Assembly (NCBI GenBank): GCA_965226805.1
Contig: CBDDDW010000023.1
Location: 62,001-126,000 of the forward strand
Direction of reading: 5' to 3'
DNA: 64,000 bases
Source of the DNA: CBDDDW01 sp965226805
GTDB lineage: Bacteria > Chloroflexota > Dehalococcoidia > Lucifugimonadales > JAGWBF01
Position 1 is the first letter of the stretch, and every line of letters begins with the position of its first letter. Below are positions 42,746 to 51,637 of the stretch, piece after piece. The notes beneath the pieces were generated by a model. That model searched no databases and had not been told where the DNA came from. It worked only from the letters and a program-made list of their open reading frames with translations. A program made the translations under genes and the position numbers.

Positions 42746-43663
42746 ATGCAACGATTCCTGATTCGTCGTCTCGTCGTAACCTTGATCACCCTCCTGGCGG
42801 TGTCCATTATCATATTCGCGATGGCCCGGGCGGCGGGAGACCCCAGGAATCTCTTGTTACCCATCTCAGCTACCCACGAACAGTGGGATGCGATGGAGAG
42901 GCAGCTGGGCCTGGACAAGTCGTTTGTTCATCAATACGCCATCTTCTTGAGAGACATGTTCAGGGGGGATTTCGGCGAGTCCATTCTTGAGGGCCGCCCT
43001 ACCGTGGACGTGATCGCGGAGCGCATACCGGCGACGTTCCAGCTTGGTGGCACTGCCTTTGTATTCTCGTTGCTGCTGGGAGTTCCACTGGGCATCCTAT
43101 CTGCGGTGAAGCGGGGCAGCTTCCTCGACCAGCTCGGGAAGATAGTGGCTCTCATAGGGCAGTCGGCGCCACCGTTCTGGCTGGGCATCATGTTCATCTT
43201 TTTCTTCGGCGTGAAGTTGGGCTGGGTACCACCCTCAGGGCGCCAGGACTGGAACAGCATCTTTCTTCCGGCCATCACTCTTGGGTGGTTTTTCGCGGCA
43301 GCAAATCTGCGGCTGGTCCGTTCCGCCATGCTGGATGTGCTGGACTCGGAGTACGTCAAGCTTGCCAGGGCCAAGGGAGTGTCCGGGCAGGCGATTATTT
43401 GGAAGCACGCTCTCAGAAATGCTTTGATTCCGCCGTTAACGTTTGCGGGAATCACCCTGGGTAACCTGGTAGCTGGCGCCCTGGTTATAGAGACCGTTTT
43501 CGCCTGGCCCGGGCTGGGCCGACTGGCTGTCCTGGCCGTGCAGGCTTCCGACTACCCTCTGCTTCAGGGGGTAGTTATCACATTTACTTTGATTTATGTA
43601 GGGGCGGCTTTTCTCGTGGACGTCCTCTATGCGTACGTTGATCCCAGAATCCGTTATGGCTGA
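42746..43663 (+). CDS. ABC transporter permease (DppB/OppB type)
   Basis: 305 aa with six transmembrane helices. It opens MQRFLIRRLVVTLITLLAVS, typical of DppB. The family blocks LGLDKSFVHQYAIFLRDMFRGDFGES, ERIPATFQLG and the EAA-loop YVKLARAKGVSGQAIIWKHALRNALIP (about residues 210-236, the ATPase contact) are intact. No ribosome site is visible before the ATG. It forms an importer core with the next gene and the upstream binding protein; the ATPase must come from elsewhere. Confidence 0.93.
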   Translation: MQRFLIRRLVVTLITLLAVSIIIFAMARAAGDPRNLLLPISATHEQWDAMERQLGLDKSFVHQYAIFLRDMFRGDFGESILEGRPTVDVIAERIPATFQLGGTAFVFSLLLGVPLGILSAVKRGSFLDQLGKIVALIGQSAPPFWLGIMFIFFFGVKLGWVPPSGRQDWNSIFLPAITLGWFFAAANLRLVRSAMLDVLDSEYVKLARAKGVSGQAIIWKHALRNALIPPLTFAGITLGNLVAGALVIETVFAWPGLGRLAVLAVQASDYPLLQGVVITFTLIYVGAAFLVDVLYAYVDPRIRYG

Positions 43664-43683
43664 GGGGAATCCTGGAAGAAACG

Positions 43684-44718
43684 ATGGCTAATGCTGACGT
43701 TGTAGTTTCAGCTCCACGCCTGGCCGGCTTCCGTATGGCAAAGCTTCTGCGCAATGCGAGGCGGCTGCCTATAATACCGGTGGCGCTCCTTTCGTTGGTC
43801 CTCGTCACGGGCATCATCGCCCCATGGATATCGCCCCACAACCATGAGATTGGGAGCCTGGGAGAGAGAAATCAACCCCCAGCATGGTCTGGGCCGGTGA
43901 CTGCGTTGAAAACGGCGGTCGAAGAGGTGGAGCTGGGGAAATGGCACCTCCAGGTCTCGTTGGAGGAGGCCAAGGAGATAAGAGAGGATGTCGCCGAAGG
44001 CGACCAGTTGCAAGTGGTGACCAGGGAGGCAGGAACTAGCAAATACCTGCTGGGGACGGACCACCTGGGCCGGGACATTCTTTCCCGAATCTTCTTTGGG
44101 GCGCGCATCTCCCTCATAGTGGCAGGAGTGACCTTGGGGGTTGGGGGGACCGTCGGGGTGTTGCTGGGACTGCTGGCCGGCTGGTACGGCGGGTGGGTAG
44201 ACGATCTGGTCATGCGCCTGGTGGACATCATACTCGCTTTGCCGCTGATTCTGGTGGCGTTAGTTTTGGTGGTTTCCCTGGGCCAGTCCTTTAACACCGT
44301 CATTCTGGTGTTGGCCCTTTGGGTCTGGCCGCGCTTTGCTCGGATGGTGCGGGGCGAGGTTTTGAAGCTCAAGACCATGGAATATGTGTCCATGGCGCGG
44401 GTGGCCGGGGCTTCTACCACTCGCATACTGTTCGTACACCTGTTCCCCGGTACCATCAATACTCTCATAGTAGTAGCGACACTACAGGTTGGGATAGTCA
44501 TACTGGTGGAGGCGACTTTGAGCTTCCTCGGAGCAGGGGTTCCACCACCCACACCGGCATGGGGCTCCATGGTGGCGGACGGCAGGGACAGTATTCGGGA
44601 TGCATGGTGGATTTCCACCATGCCGGGAGTAGCCATCCTGCTCACCGTAATGTCTCTGAACCTGTTCGGCGACTGGCTGAGAGATACACTTGACCCGAAG
44701 CTGCGGCAGCAGCTGTAG
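43684..44718 (+). CDS. ABC transporter permease (DppC/OppC type)
   Basis: 344 aa, longer than the usual near-300 because of an extra soluble stretch between helix 1 and the LGTDHLGRDILSRIFFGARISL motif (about residues 55-115, rich in Glu/Val). The EAA-loop is YVSMARVAGASTTRILFVHLFPGTIN (about 236-261). The C-terminal PAWGSMVADGRDSIRDAWWISTMPGVAILLTVMSLNLFGDWLRDTLDPK is classical DppC. It lies 20 bp after the DppB-type gene. No DppD/DppF ATPase genes follow; the next gene is an SDR. Confidence 0.93.
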   Translation: MANADVVVSAPRLAGFRMAKLLRNARRLPIIPVALLSLVLVTGIIAPWISPHNHEIGSLGERNQPPAWSGPVTALKTAVEEVELGKWHLQVSLEEAKEIREDVAEGDQLQVVTREAGTSKYLLGTDHLGRDILSRIFFGARISLIVAGVTLGVGGTVGVLLGLLAGWYGGWVDDLVMRLVDIILALPLILVALVLVVSLGQSFNTVILVLALWVWPRFARMVRGEVLKLKTMEYVSMARVAGASTTRILFVHLFPGTINTLIVVATLQVGIVILVEATLSFLGAGVPPPTPAWGSMVADGRDSIRDAWWISTMPGVAILLTVMSLNLFGDWLRDTLDPKLRQQL

Positions 44719-44796
44719 ACAGGCTTTCCCCGGCGGAACTGGGAACCTGAGAGACTCTCCAGGGAAGCGGTCGTAGGCCTGATAGGGAGGGTCCAT

Positions 44797-45570
44797 ATGA
44801 CGCGACTGAACAACAAAGTTACAGTCATTACTGGCGCCAGCAGGGGAGTCGGAAGGGCCCTCGCGGTGGGATTCGCTGAGGAGGGGGCCATCGTGGTGGC
44901 CGCTGCCCGGACCCAACGCCCCGTCCCCGGTGGACCTGAGGGCTCCCTGGAAGAGACGGTACGTCGGATCTCGGAGGCCGGCGGAAGGGCGGTCGCCATA
45001 TCCTGTGATATATCGGATGAGAGCCAAGTGAGGAACCTGGTGGAGCGCGCTCTGGCGGAAGTCGGCCCCATCGACGTGCTCATTAACAATGCGGGGATGT
45101 TGCTCGCTGGGCCCATCGACAAATTCGAAGCTGCGGCCTGGGATAAAGTAATGGCCGTCAATCTGCGCGGGGCCTTTCTGATGTGTAAATACGTCTTGCC
45201 AGGCATGATGGAACGGCGAAATGGAAACATCGTCAATATCACCTCCCGCGGCGCCATCTGGGACGCACCCGAGAACCTCGCCTATGGGGCATCCAGGGCG
45301 GCCCTGAACCGTTTCACGCTGAACTTGGCGTTGGACATGAAGGCCTACAATATCGCGGTGAACGCCTTTAGTCCCGACAACCTTGAGTCGGCTCTGAACC
45401 CCGCCGATAACCCAAAGGACCTGTGGGCCGGGTCAGGAGACCAGTCGGGTAATGTACGGTTACCCCCGGAGGAGGGAGTTCCCCCTGTAGTGTGGCTTGC
45501 GCAGCAGAACGCCACGACATTTACCGGGCGTATCGTCTATCGGGCAGATTTTGGCAATACGTGGCCCTAG
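44797..45570 (+). CDS. SDR-family oxidoreductase with Arg at the catalytic Lys
   Basis: 257 aa, GGGAGGG before the ATG. Rossmann-fold dehydrogenase: TGASRGVGRALAVGF (cofactor), CDISDESQ, INNAGMLLAG and the catalytic region NITSRGAIWDAPENLAYGASRAAL. The active-site pattern is Y-x-x-x-K; here it is Y-G-A-S-R, so Lys is replaced by Arg at about residue 169. Ser and Tyr are kept. The change may lower activity or mark a non-classical SDR. The gene ends 18 bp from the convergent hydrolase gene. Substrate unknown. Confidence 0.88.
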   Translation: MTRLNNKVTVITGASRGVGRALAVGFAEEGAIVVAAARTQRPVPGGPEGSLEETVRRISEAGGRAVAISCDISDESQVRNLVERALAEVGPIDVLINNAGMLLAGPIDKFEAAAWDKVMAVNLRGAFLMCKYVLPGMMERRNGNIVNITSRGAIWDAPENLAYGASRAALNRFTLNLALDMKAYNIAVNAFSPDNLESALNPADNPKDLWAGSGDQSGNVRLPPEEGVPPVVWLAQQNATTFTGRIVYRADFGNTWP

Positions 45571-45588
45571 GAACGCGAAAGCCGGAAG

Positions 45589-46389
45589 TTACTCCTTGCC
45601 ACCTTTCAGAAAAGGCAACACCTCGGCGACGAAGGCTTCCGGGTCTTCGGTCGGGGGGTGGTGGCCCAGACCAGGCATCACTACTTTGCGGGCATTGGGG
45701 ATATTGTGGACCAGCATATCTTCCCCGTCTCTTAGGGGGTCGACCTCACCGTAGAGGACCAGGGTAGGGGCCTTGATGTGATGGAGCCTCGAGACGAGGT
45801 CGTACCACGCCAGAGCCACTGTGACTTCGTACTTTGATCTCCCTGCCTTAGTGTATAGTTCGTCGAGCTTCTCCACCCATTCTGGCCGTGGGTCGGCAAA
45901 GGAGCCTCGGCTCTTGAGGAGTTCCGCGGTATTAGGCTTCGGCATTCCTCGATCATCGTAATCATTCCCGATGGCCTGTATCCGTTGCCGGGCGCCGCGG
46001 ACATCCCACACAGGACATCCCACCAAGGCCAATCTGTTCACCCGCTCCGGATACCCCGCCGCCAGCTCCACTCCGATGGCTGCTCCGATTGATACACCCA
46101 CAACGTGGGCCCTCTGGATACCCGACGCCTCTATAAAATGGGCCACAGACCCTACAACATCCTGCCAGGTGCAGTTGCTGGGCGGCTTGCTGGACTCGCC
46201 ACACCCCAGCATGTCGAGAGCATAGCAGGAAAACTCTCTCCCCAGGGGCTCCATGATTTCTTCAAAGCCCCATATGGACTGGCCGTTGGAATGGAGGAGG
46301 ATGACCGGAGGTCCATCGCCTTGCTTGACAAAATGAATGCGTCCTTCAGGGACTGAGACGAATTCTCCAACCTCACGTATGGTAGACAC
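45589..46389 (-). CDS. Alpha/beta hydrolase
   Basis: 266 aa from GTG at 46389, which has AAGGAGG 4 nt upstream; longer frames lack a ribosome site. The nucleophile elbow is VVGVSIGAAIG (GxSxG), the acid is in LVLYGEVDPL, and the His is in MPGLGHHPPTEDPEAF near the C-terminus. HSNGQ near residue 37 supplies the oxyanion loop. It resembles enol-lactonase, esterase or meta-cleavage hydrolases. It sits among amidohydrolase and CoA-transferase genes, consistent with ester or lactone opening. Confidence 0.9.
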   Translation of the reverse strand: MSTIREVGEFVSVPEGRIHFVKQGDGPPVILLHSNGQSIWGFEEIMEPLGREFSCYALDMLGCGESSKPPSNCTWQDVVGSVAHFIEASGIQRAHVVGVSIGAAIGVELAAGYPERVNRLALVGCPVWDVRGARQRIQAIGNDYDDRGMPKPNTAELLKSRGSFADPRPEWVEKLDELYTKAGRSKYEVTVALAWYDLVSRLHHIKAPTLVLYGEVDPLRDGEDMLVHNIPNARKVVMPGLGHHPPTEDPEAFVAEVLPFLKGGKE

Positions 46390-46596
46390 GGGCCCTCCTT
46401 GCTGGCTGATGGCCTTGCGACCGGTCGGCGGTATTTTAAGAGAGCCCCTGAGTCGTGTCAAGTGCGCTCAAAGACTGGCTAAGACTCGACCGGCCGATTG
46501 ACAGCGCTGGCGCATACCACTAGACTCTTGTTCGTCAAGAAAAGATCTTTTTCAAGGCGACGACTAGCCGCCTGGTCAGAGACACGAGCGCCAGCC

Positions 46597-47718
46597 ATGC
46601 CCATATACAGAATCGTATCATCAGACGATCACGTTTTCGAGCCATCAGACCTGTGGACGACCAGAGTCGAGCATAGGTTCAGGGGCCGAGCGCCCCACAT
46701 AGTCCGCATGGAAGATGGTGGAGATTGGTGGGTCTTTGACGGAATCACGGGACACGGTGCTGGATCTGGATCTCAGGTTGGTAGGAGATTCCAGGAGCCA
46801 GGAGAGCTGACTCGGACAGACACTTTAGAAAACGTTCGGCCAGGCAGCTACCTTCCCGATGAGCGTATAAAAGACATGGACGTGGACGGGGTGGACGTCA
46901 GCATCGTGTATCCGAGTGTTGGTCTCCTGCTGTACCGGCTACCCGATAGCGAGCTCCTGACAGCCCTCTTCAGGGCGTATAACGACTGGGTAGCCGATTA
47001 CTGCAAACCCTTCCCGAAGCGTATTAAAGGTATCGGCATGGTGAATATTGACGACGTGCATGTCGGGATAAGAGAGCTGGAGCGCTGCTCCAAGATGGGG
47101 CTTGTAGGGGCGATGATCACTGTGTATCCCCCAGAGGAAAAATCCTACGATTCCCCCGCATACGAACCCCTCTGGGCCGCGGCCCAGGACCTGGGTTTGC
47201 CCCTGAGCCTCCACACCGGCACAAACCGTCCCACTTCAAGCCAGCCCGTTAATACGCTCCAGTCTATGAAACCCTCCTTTATTTGCAACGTGGACCAGTG
47301 GGTTCGCTTGTCCCTTGCAGACATGCTGTTCAGCGGAGTCTTCGAACGCTATCCGGGGCTACAGGTAGGGTCGGTAGAGATGGAATCAGCCTGGGTCCCC
47401 CATTTTCTCGACCGTCTGGACTATACCTACTCTCAACGTCCTCAAGGAGATTCTTGGCACCGGTTCAACGAGGATATGCTCCCTAGCGACTATTTCCACA
47501 GAAACGTGTTCATTGGATTCCAGGAAGATGCTCTGGGAATAAGAGATAGACATATCATAGGCGTAGATAATCTCCTGTGGGGCTCGGACTATCCTCATTT
47601 TGAGTCCACCTTTCCCAGGAGCCGCCAGATTCTTGAGGAGATTCTTGTGGGTTGCACCGAGGAGGAGAAGGCCAAGATCTGCGGGGGAAACGCCGAAAGA
47701 ATATACCGCCTCGACTGA
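46597..47718 (+). CDS. Amidohydrolase-family protein (TIM-barrel, Amidohydro_2), paralog A
   Basis: 373 aa from ATG at 46597. TIM-barrel metal-dependent hydrolase or decarboxylase group. Conserved: YRIVSSDDHVFEPSDLWTTR at the start, DMDVDGVDVSIVYPSVGLLLYR, LPLSLHTGTNRP (metal His, about 208) and LLWGSDYPHFESTFP (metal Asp, about 330). The first motif has a single His (D-D-H-V) where classic amidohydrolases have HxH, a feature of this subgroup. Ends in KICGGNAERIYRLD. A paralog with the same layout lies at 51638. The reaction is unknown; ring-opening or decarboxylation are known in the family. Confidence 0.9.
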   Translation: MPIYRIVSSDDHVFEPSDLWTTRVEHRFRGRAPHIVRMEDGGDWWVFDGITGHGAGSGSQVGRRFQEPGELTRTDTLENVRPGSYLPDERIKDMDVDGVDVSIVYPSVGLLLYRLPDSELLTALFRAYNDWVADYCKPFPKRIKGIGMVNIDDVHVGIRELERCSKMGLVGAMITVYPPEEKSYDSPAYEPLWAAAQDLGLPLSLHTGTNRPTSSQPVNTLQSMKPSFICNVDQWVRLSLADMLFSGVFERYPGLQVGSVEMESAWVPHFLDRLDYTYSQRPQGDSWHRFNEDMLPSDYFHRNVFIGFQEDALGIRDRHIIGVDNLLWGSDYPHFESTFPRSRQILEEILVGCTEEEKAKICGGNAERIYRLD

Positions 47719-47794
47719 ATGGCACGCACGTACGACGCCAGGCGGTTCCTAAAGAGTCTTGGGAGATAGCACTCCAGGAAGGAAAACTGCAGGA

Positions 47795-48949
47795 ATGGCA
47801 CCAGATCCGAACAGAATCGTCCAAAAGGCCGTCGATGTCGCAATAAGCGAACGCGGTGAGATCGGGATCCAGGTGGCAGCCTATTTGGACGGTAAGCTGG
47901 CCGTCGACGTCTGGGGCGGCCTCGCCGATAAGACGACGGGAAGGAAGGTCGTCGGTGACACCCTTTTCCCGGTGTTCTCTGTCACCAAGGCCGTAACGGC
48001 AGTCGCGCTGCATATCCAGGCTGAGCGCGGCCTGGTCGACTATTATGAGCCCGTTGCGACTTACTGGCCAGAGTTCGGGGCACACGGGAAAGACAAGGGG
48101 ACGCTGTACGACCTCCTCACGCATCGCATTGGAGTCCCCCTTATGCCCCTCGGCACGACGCCGGAGTTAATGTGTGACTGGGACTGGATGGTGGGGCAAA
48201 TCGCCGCCATGACGCCTCTGTTCGAGCCGGGGACCAAAAGCGCCTACATGGTTCGGACCTGGGGCTGGATAGTTGGAGAGGTGGTGCGTCGCACCGATCC
48301 GAAGGGGAGGCCCTTGGGCCAGTTCGTCCAACAGGAGATCTGCCAGCCGCTCGACATTGACAGTCTCTGGATTGGGATCCCCGAAGAGGTCGAGTCACGG
48401 GTGGCCAAGCTGACCAATATACCTCCGCCTCCTCCCGGCGCCCCGGGGATGCCGCCGGGTGTGCTGTACCCCCTTGCGGCGCCGCCTCACCTGGCGGCCG
48501 GCCAGGAGATTTTCGGCCGGCCAGACGTTCGGCGCGCGTGCATCCCAAGTTCAAACGGCATCATGAACGCGCGGAGCGAGGCCAGAGTCTGGGCGATGCT
48601 TGCCAACGGTGGTGAGCTCGATGGAGTCCGCCTGCTCTCGGAGGACCGGGTACGGCTGTTCAACGTTCGCCGTCCCCCCTGTGATTACGACCTTGTCCGA
48701 GGCGTTCCCCACGTTGGGACCATAGGAGGATTCCACCTTGCTGGTAGCGCAGGTATGGGGCCGATGGGGAACAACCCGCTCGCCTTCGGCCATAACGCCG
48801 CGGGGGGGTCGGTCGGATGGGCGGACACCAAGTCACGGCTGGGTGTCGCCATTACCCACAACCGGATGATCTCGCACGGCCCGCCTCAAGAAAACCCCTT
48901 GGTGCCCATCGGAGACGCTGTAAGAGAGGCGTTAGGACTGCCGGCGTAG
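47795..48949 (+). CDS. Serine hydrolase of the beta-lactamase (class C)/EstB family
   Basis: 384 aa from ATG at 47795 (AGGA close upstream). SxxK esterase/peptidase. The motif is FSVTKAVTAVAL (Ser about 74, Lys about 77). GTLYDLLTHRIGVP is the family H-R-x-G loop. The second motif normally Y-x-N reads SAYMVRTWGWIVGEVV, and FGHNAAGGSVGWAD (about 348) replaces KTG with the H-x-x-x-G-G form typical of EstB-like esterases. No signal peptide. It follows the amidohydrolase gene by 76 bp. Ester or amide hydrolysis is more likely than antibiotic resistance. Confidence 0.9.
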   Translation: MAPDPNRIVQKAVDVAISERGEIGIQVAAYLDGKLAVDVWGGLADKTTGRKVVGDTLFPVFSVTKAVTAVALHIQAERGLVDYYEPVATYWPEFGAHGKDKGTLYDLLTHRIGVPLMPLGTTPELMCDWDWMVGQIAAMTPLFEPGTKSAYMVRTWGWIVGEVVRRTDPKGRPLGQFVQQEICQPLDIDSLWIGIPEEVESRVAKLTNIPPPPPGAPGMPPGVLYPLAAPPHLAAGQEIFGRPDVRRACIPSSNGIMNARSEARVWAMLANGGELDGVRLLSEDRVRLFNVRRPPCDYDLVRGVPHVGTIGGFHLAGSAGMGPMGNNPLAFGHNAAGGSVGWADTKSRLGVAITHNRMISHGPPQENPLVPIGDAVREALGLPA

Positions 48950-48965
48950 TGCCCGGCCCTTCCCT

Positions 48966-51392
48966 TCACGGCTCCTCCCAGAACACGACCCCCCGTTCCT
49001 TCATCCCTAGAATCTCCTCCTCACCGTACCCCAGCTCCCTGAGGACAGCCTGTGTGTGCTGCCCCTTGAAGTTACCTGGGCCTACTGTGCCCGGGGTATG
49101 AGAGAATCTGATCAGGGGACTTTGGCGCCAAAACCTGCCAAGGCGGGGGTCATCAACCTCGGTGACAGAGCCGCTCTCCTGAGCATGTATATCCTTACTG
49201 AAAAACTCGTACATCCCATGCTCTTCCACCTGAACACAGGCGACGTCGGCCGCAGTGAGGAGCCGTTCCCACTCGAGAGCTTCCTTGCCGGCAAATACCC
49301 GTCCCAGCTCCTCGGCGAGGGGTGAGTCGTGGTCCAGTCGGACCTGGCGGGTAGAGAACCTGGCATCATCAGGAAGGTCCGGTCTCCCGATTGTCTGGCA
49401 CAGGGCATGCCACTCGTGCTCGAACGGGCATGCGAGAAATACCCATCCCTTTTGGGCTGGGTAAAGTCGGTAGAGCGCGTTGAGCCCATAACCATCCGAG
49501 TCCGGAATGGGGCGGGGAAGCTTCCCCTCATGCCAGAAGAAGTCGTCCACATTAGCGTAGGCATTGGCCCCGAGCAAGGAGCATTCGATATACTGGCCCT
49601 TCCCGGTCCGTTCCCGTGCGTATAGGCCAAGCATTATTGCGACGGAGGCGGCCATAGAGCCGTGTTGGTCAGGACTACCATCGTTGGCGTGATTCAGCTT
49701 GCGGGAGACCTCCCTGATCTGATCCATGGTGAGGTCCTCGCCCGGGTGTGGTAGGTTGTCTCTGCCTAGCTGCGCCAGGGCTCCGCCACAAACGGCGCCA
49801 GGGATAGGGTGCATAGAGGGGCGAAGGGCGCGGGGGCCAGTCGACCCATAGCCTGCGGTGTATACGTAGACCAGTCTGGGATTGATTTTGGTAACCTGCT
49901 CGTACCCGATGCCCGTGCGCTCCCAGGCTCCAGGTCGCATAGCATGGAGCAGGACGTCGGCTTTGGTCACCAGCTTGCGCAAAATCTCCTGGCCCTCAGG
50001 AGTCTTCAGATCCACGCATGTTCCCTCAGTGCCGGCCATTGTGCGATGAGCGCCGAGGCCCATCATCACGAAGCGGTTATAGTCTCCGGCGGGCGCTTCG
50101 ATGCGGATGACCCGCGCTCCCAACTCTGATACCAGAGAGCACGCCAGAGGACCATTTATGGCGTAGCCGAGATCCAATACGGTAATGCCCTCCAGAGGGT
50201 GCCTGGGCAGTGATCGGGCCGAGTCAGTGGGAGCCTTCCGCATTGGCCCGTTGAGACGGGCAAGAATCTCCTCGGTGTGCTGCCCAGGTTCAGGAGCGGG
50301 TCCCTTGGGGAACCCCGGAGTATCTCTCATTGTTGCCAGCGGACCAAGCTGGCGGGTCTTGCCCAGTCGGGGGTCCTCCACGTCGCAAATGTGGCCGTTG
50401 TGGAGGATCTGAGGATGATCCAACGCCTCCTCAGAAGTCGTATAGCGCTCCACCCCAACATCCGAGGTCTCGTTGAGGAAGGTGTTCATCCACTCTTCCA
50501 TTGTCCTCTCTCGGACCCGCTCAAGCATCATCTCTTCCAGAGAATCCTGGTCTTCAGGATTGACACGGGGAGCCGTTTTGAAGCGTGGGTCTTCATAGAT
50601 GTAGTCCATGTCCAGGGAGTGCACCATCGCCCGAAAGATGCGCTCCACCGCGTTTCCCATCTGGAGCCACTTTCCGTCCTTCGTGCACCCCGCCAGGAAA
50701 CCTACGGGCAGTACCTGGCGCCTGAGCCATACGCTCTCCGGGTAGTTTGCGGGGTCCTTGGCCATCATCTGCCCGTACAGCCACTCCCTGTGATCGTAGG
50801 GGGTAATGGCCTGGAGGAGGCTGGTCTCCACCTTTTGGCCCTGCCCAGTTCTGTCCCGCACGAAAAGAGCGGCGATGACACCGCGTAAGAGGGCCGCGGC
50901 GGCAGAGTAGCTGGCTAGCTGCACAGCCGTGTAGTTGGGCCCAGTTTTGCGATTCTGGCCCTGCAACCAGGCCATCCTGCCGGTCTTGGCGGAGACTACT
51001 GCCTCATACCCCTTGTATCTGGCATACGGCCCTTTGGGCCCAAAGCCGGTAAGGGAGCAGTAGACCAGGTCGGGCCGCACGGGACTCAGCCGGTCGTAGT
51101 CAATACCCAGTCGTTCCGTGACTCCCGGTCGAAAATTCTCGATGACCAGGTCAGACTGCCACGCAAGCTTTTGGGCCTTTTCCTGGCCTTCCGGAGATTT
51201 AAGATCCAGGATGATACTCTTCTTTCCGCGGTTCCACTGGATTGCCCCCGGCCAGTCGCGAAAAGGATCTCCACCAGGGGGCTCAACCTTGATGACCTCC
51301 GCACCAAAGTCAGACATCACCATTGTGGCTAAGGACCCGGCCATGCCCCGTGTGAAGTCGACAACACTGATACCGTCAAGCACTTGTGCCAC
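48966..51392 (-). CDS. Double-domain CaiB/BaiF CoA-transferase
   Basis: 808 aa from GTG at 51392 (GGGGGA upstream). Two complete family III domains in tandem: residues about 1-400 (QVLDGISVVDFTRGMAGSLATMVMSDFGAEVIKVE) and about 405-808 (PRHPLEGITVLDLGYAINGPLACSLVSELGARVIRIE). In the N-domain the position of the catalytic Asp appears to be Gln (YTAVQLASYSAAA). In the C-domain Asp is kept in the GSPDQHGSMAAS segment before YARERTGKGQYIECSLL. So only the second domain may be catalytic, with the first structural; normally two chains interlock in a dimer, which this fusion may imitate. Substrate unknown. Confidence 0.9.
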   Translation of the reverse strand: MAQVLDGISVVDFTRGMAGSLATMVMSDFGAEVIKVEPPGGDPFRDWPGAIQWNRGKKSIILDLKSPEGQEKAQKLAWQSDLVIENFRPGVTERLGIDYDRLSPVRPDLVYCSLTGFGPKGPYARYKGYEAVVSAKTGRMAWLQGQNRKTGPNYTAVQLASYSAAAALLRGVIAALFVRDRTGQGQKVETSLLQAITPYDHREWLYGQMMAKDPANYPESVWLRRQVLPVGFLAGCTKDGKWLQMGNAVERIFRAMVHSLDMDYIYEDPRFKTAPRVNPEDQDSLEEMMLERVRERTMEEWMNTFLNETSDVGVERYTTSEEALDHPQILHNGHICDVEDPRLGKTRQLGPLATMRDTPGFPKGPAPEPGQHTEEILARLNGPMRKAPTDSARSLPRHPLEGITVLDLGYAINGPLACSLVSELGARVIRIEAPAGDYNRFVMMGLGAHRTMAGTEGTCVDLKTPEGQEILRKLVTKADVLLHAMRPGAWERTGIGYEQVTKINPRLVYVYTAGYGSTGPRALRPSMHPIPGAVCGGALAQLGRDNLPHPGEDLTMDQIREVSRKLNHANDGSPDQHGSMAASVAIMLGLYARERTGKGQYIECSLLGANAYANVDDFFWHEGKLPRPIPDSDGYGLNALYRLYPAQKGWVFLACPFEHEWHALCQTIGRPDLPDDARFSTRQVRLDHDSPLAEELGRVFAGKEALEWERLLTAADVACVQVEEHGMYEFFSKDIHAQESGSVTEVDDPRLGRFWRQSPLIRFSHTPGTVGPGNFKGQHTQAVLRELGYGEEEILGMKERGVVFWEEP

Positions 51393-51637
51393 AGATCCCC
51401 CACTATTCCAAGATTGAAACACGAGTATAGCATCACCAAATAACGCGGTCAAAGAACGCCAGAAGCGTCAAATGGCTTCAGTTTCATGGCTTTTAGAGCG
51501 ATCGAGTGGCAGGTTGACGCACAATGAAAGGGGTCGTAAACTTAGCATGATCGGTAGCTGTGGCAACGGTAATCGTCTGGCAGAGCCAGGTTGCCTGGCA
51601 ACCTGGCTCGGTCATCACGGAACGGAAGGAGCAACGA

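Noticed and set aside
43872..45257. 461-aa open frame on the reverse strand across the DppC and SDR genes
   Set aside because: It spans two real genes and the gap between them, with Ser/Thr/Arg-rich composition; a shadow frame.
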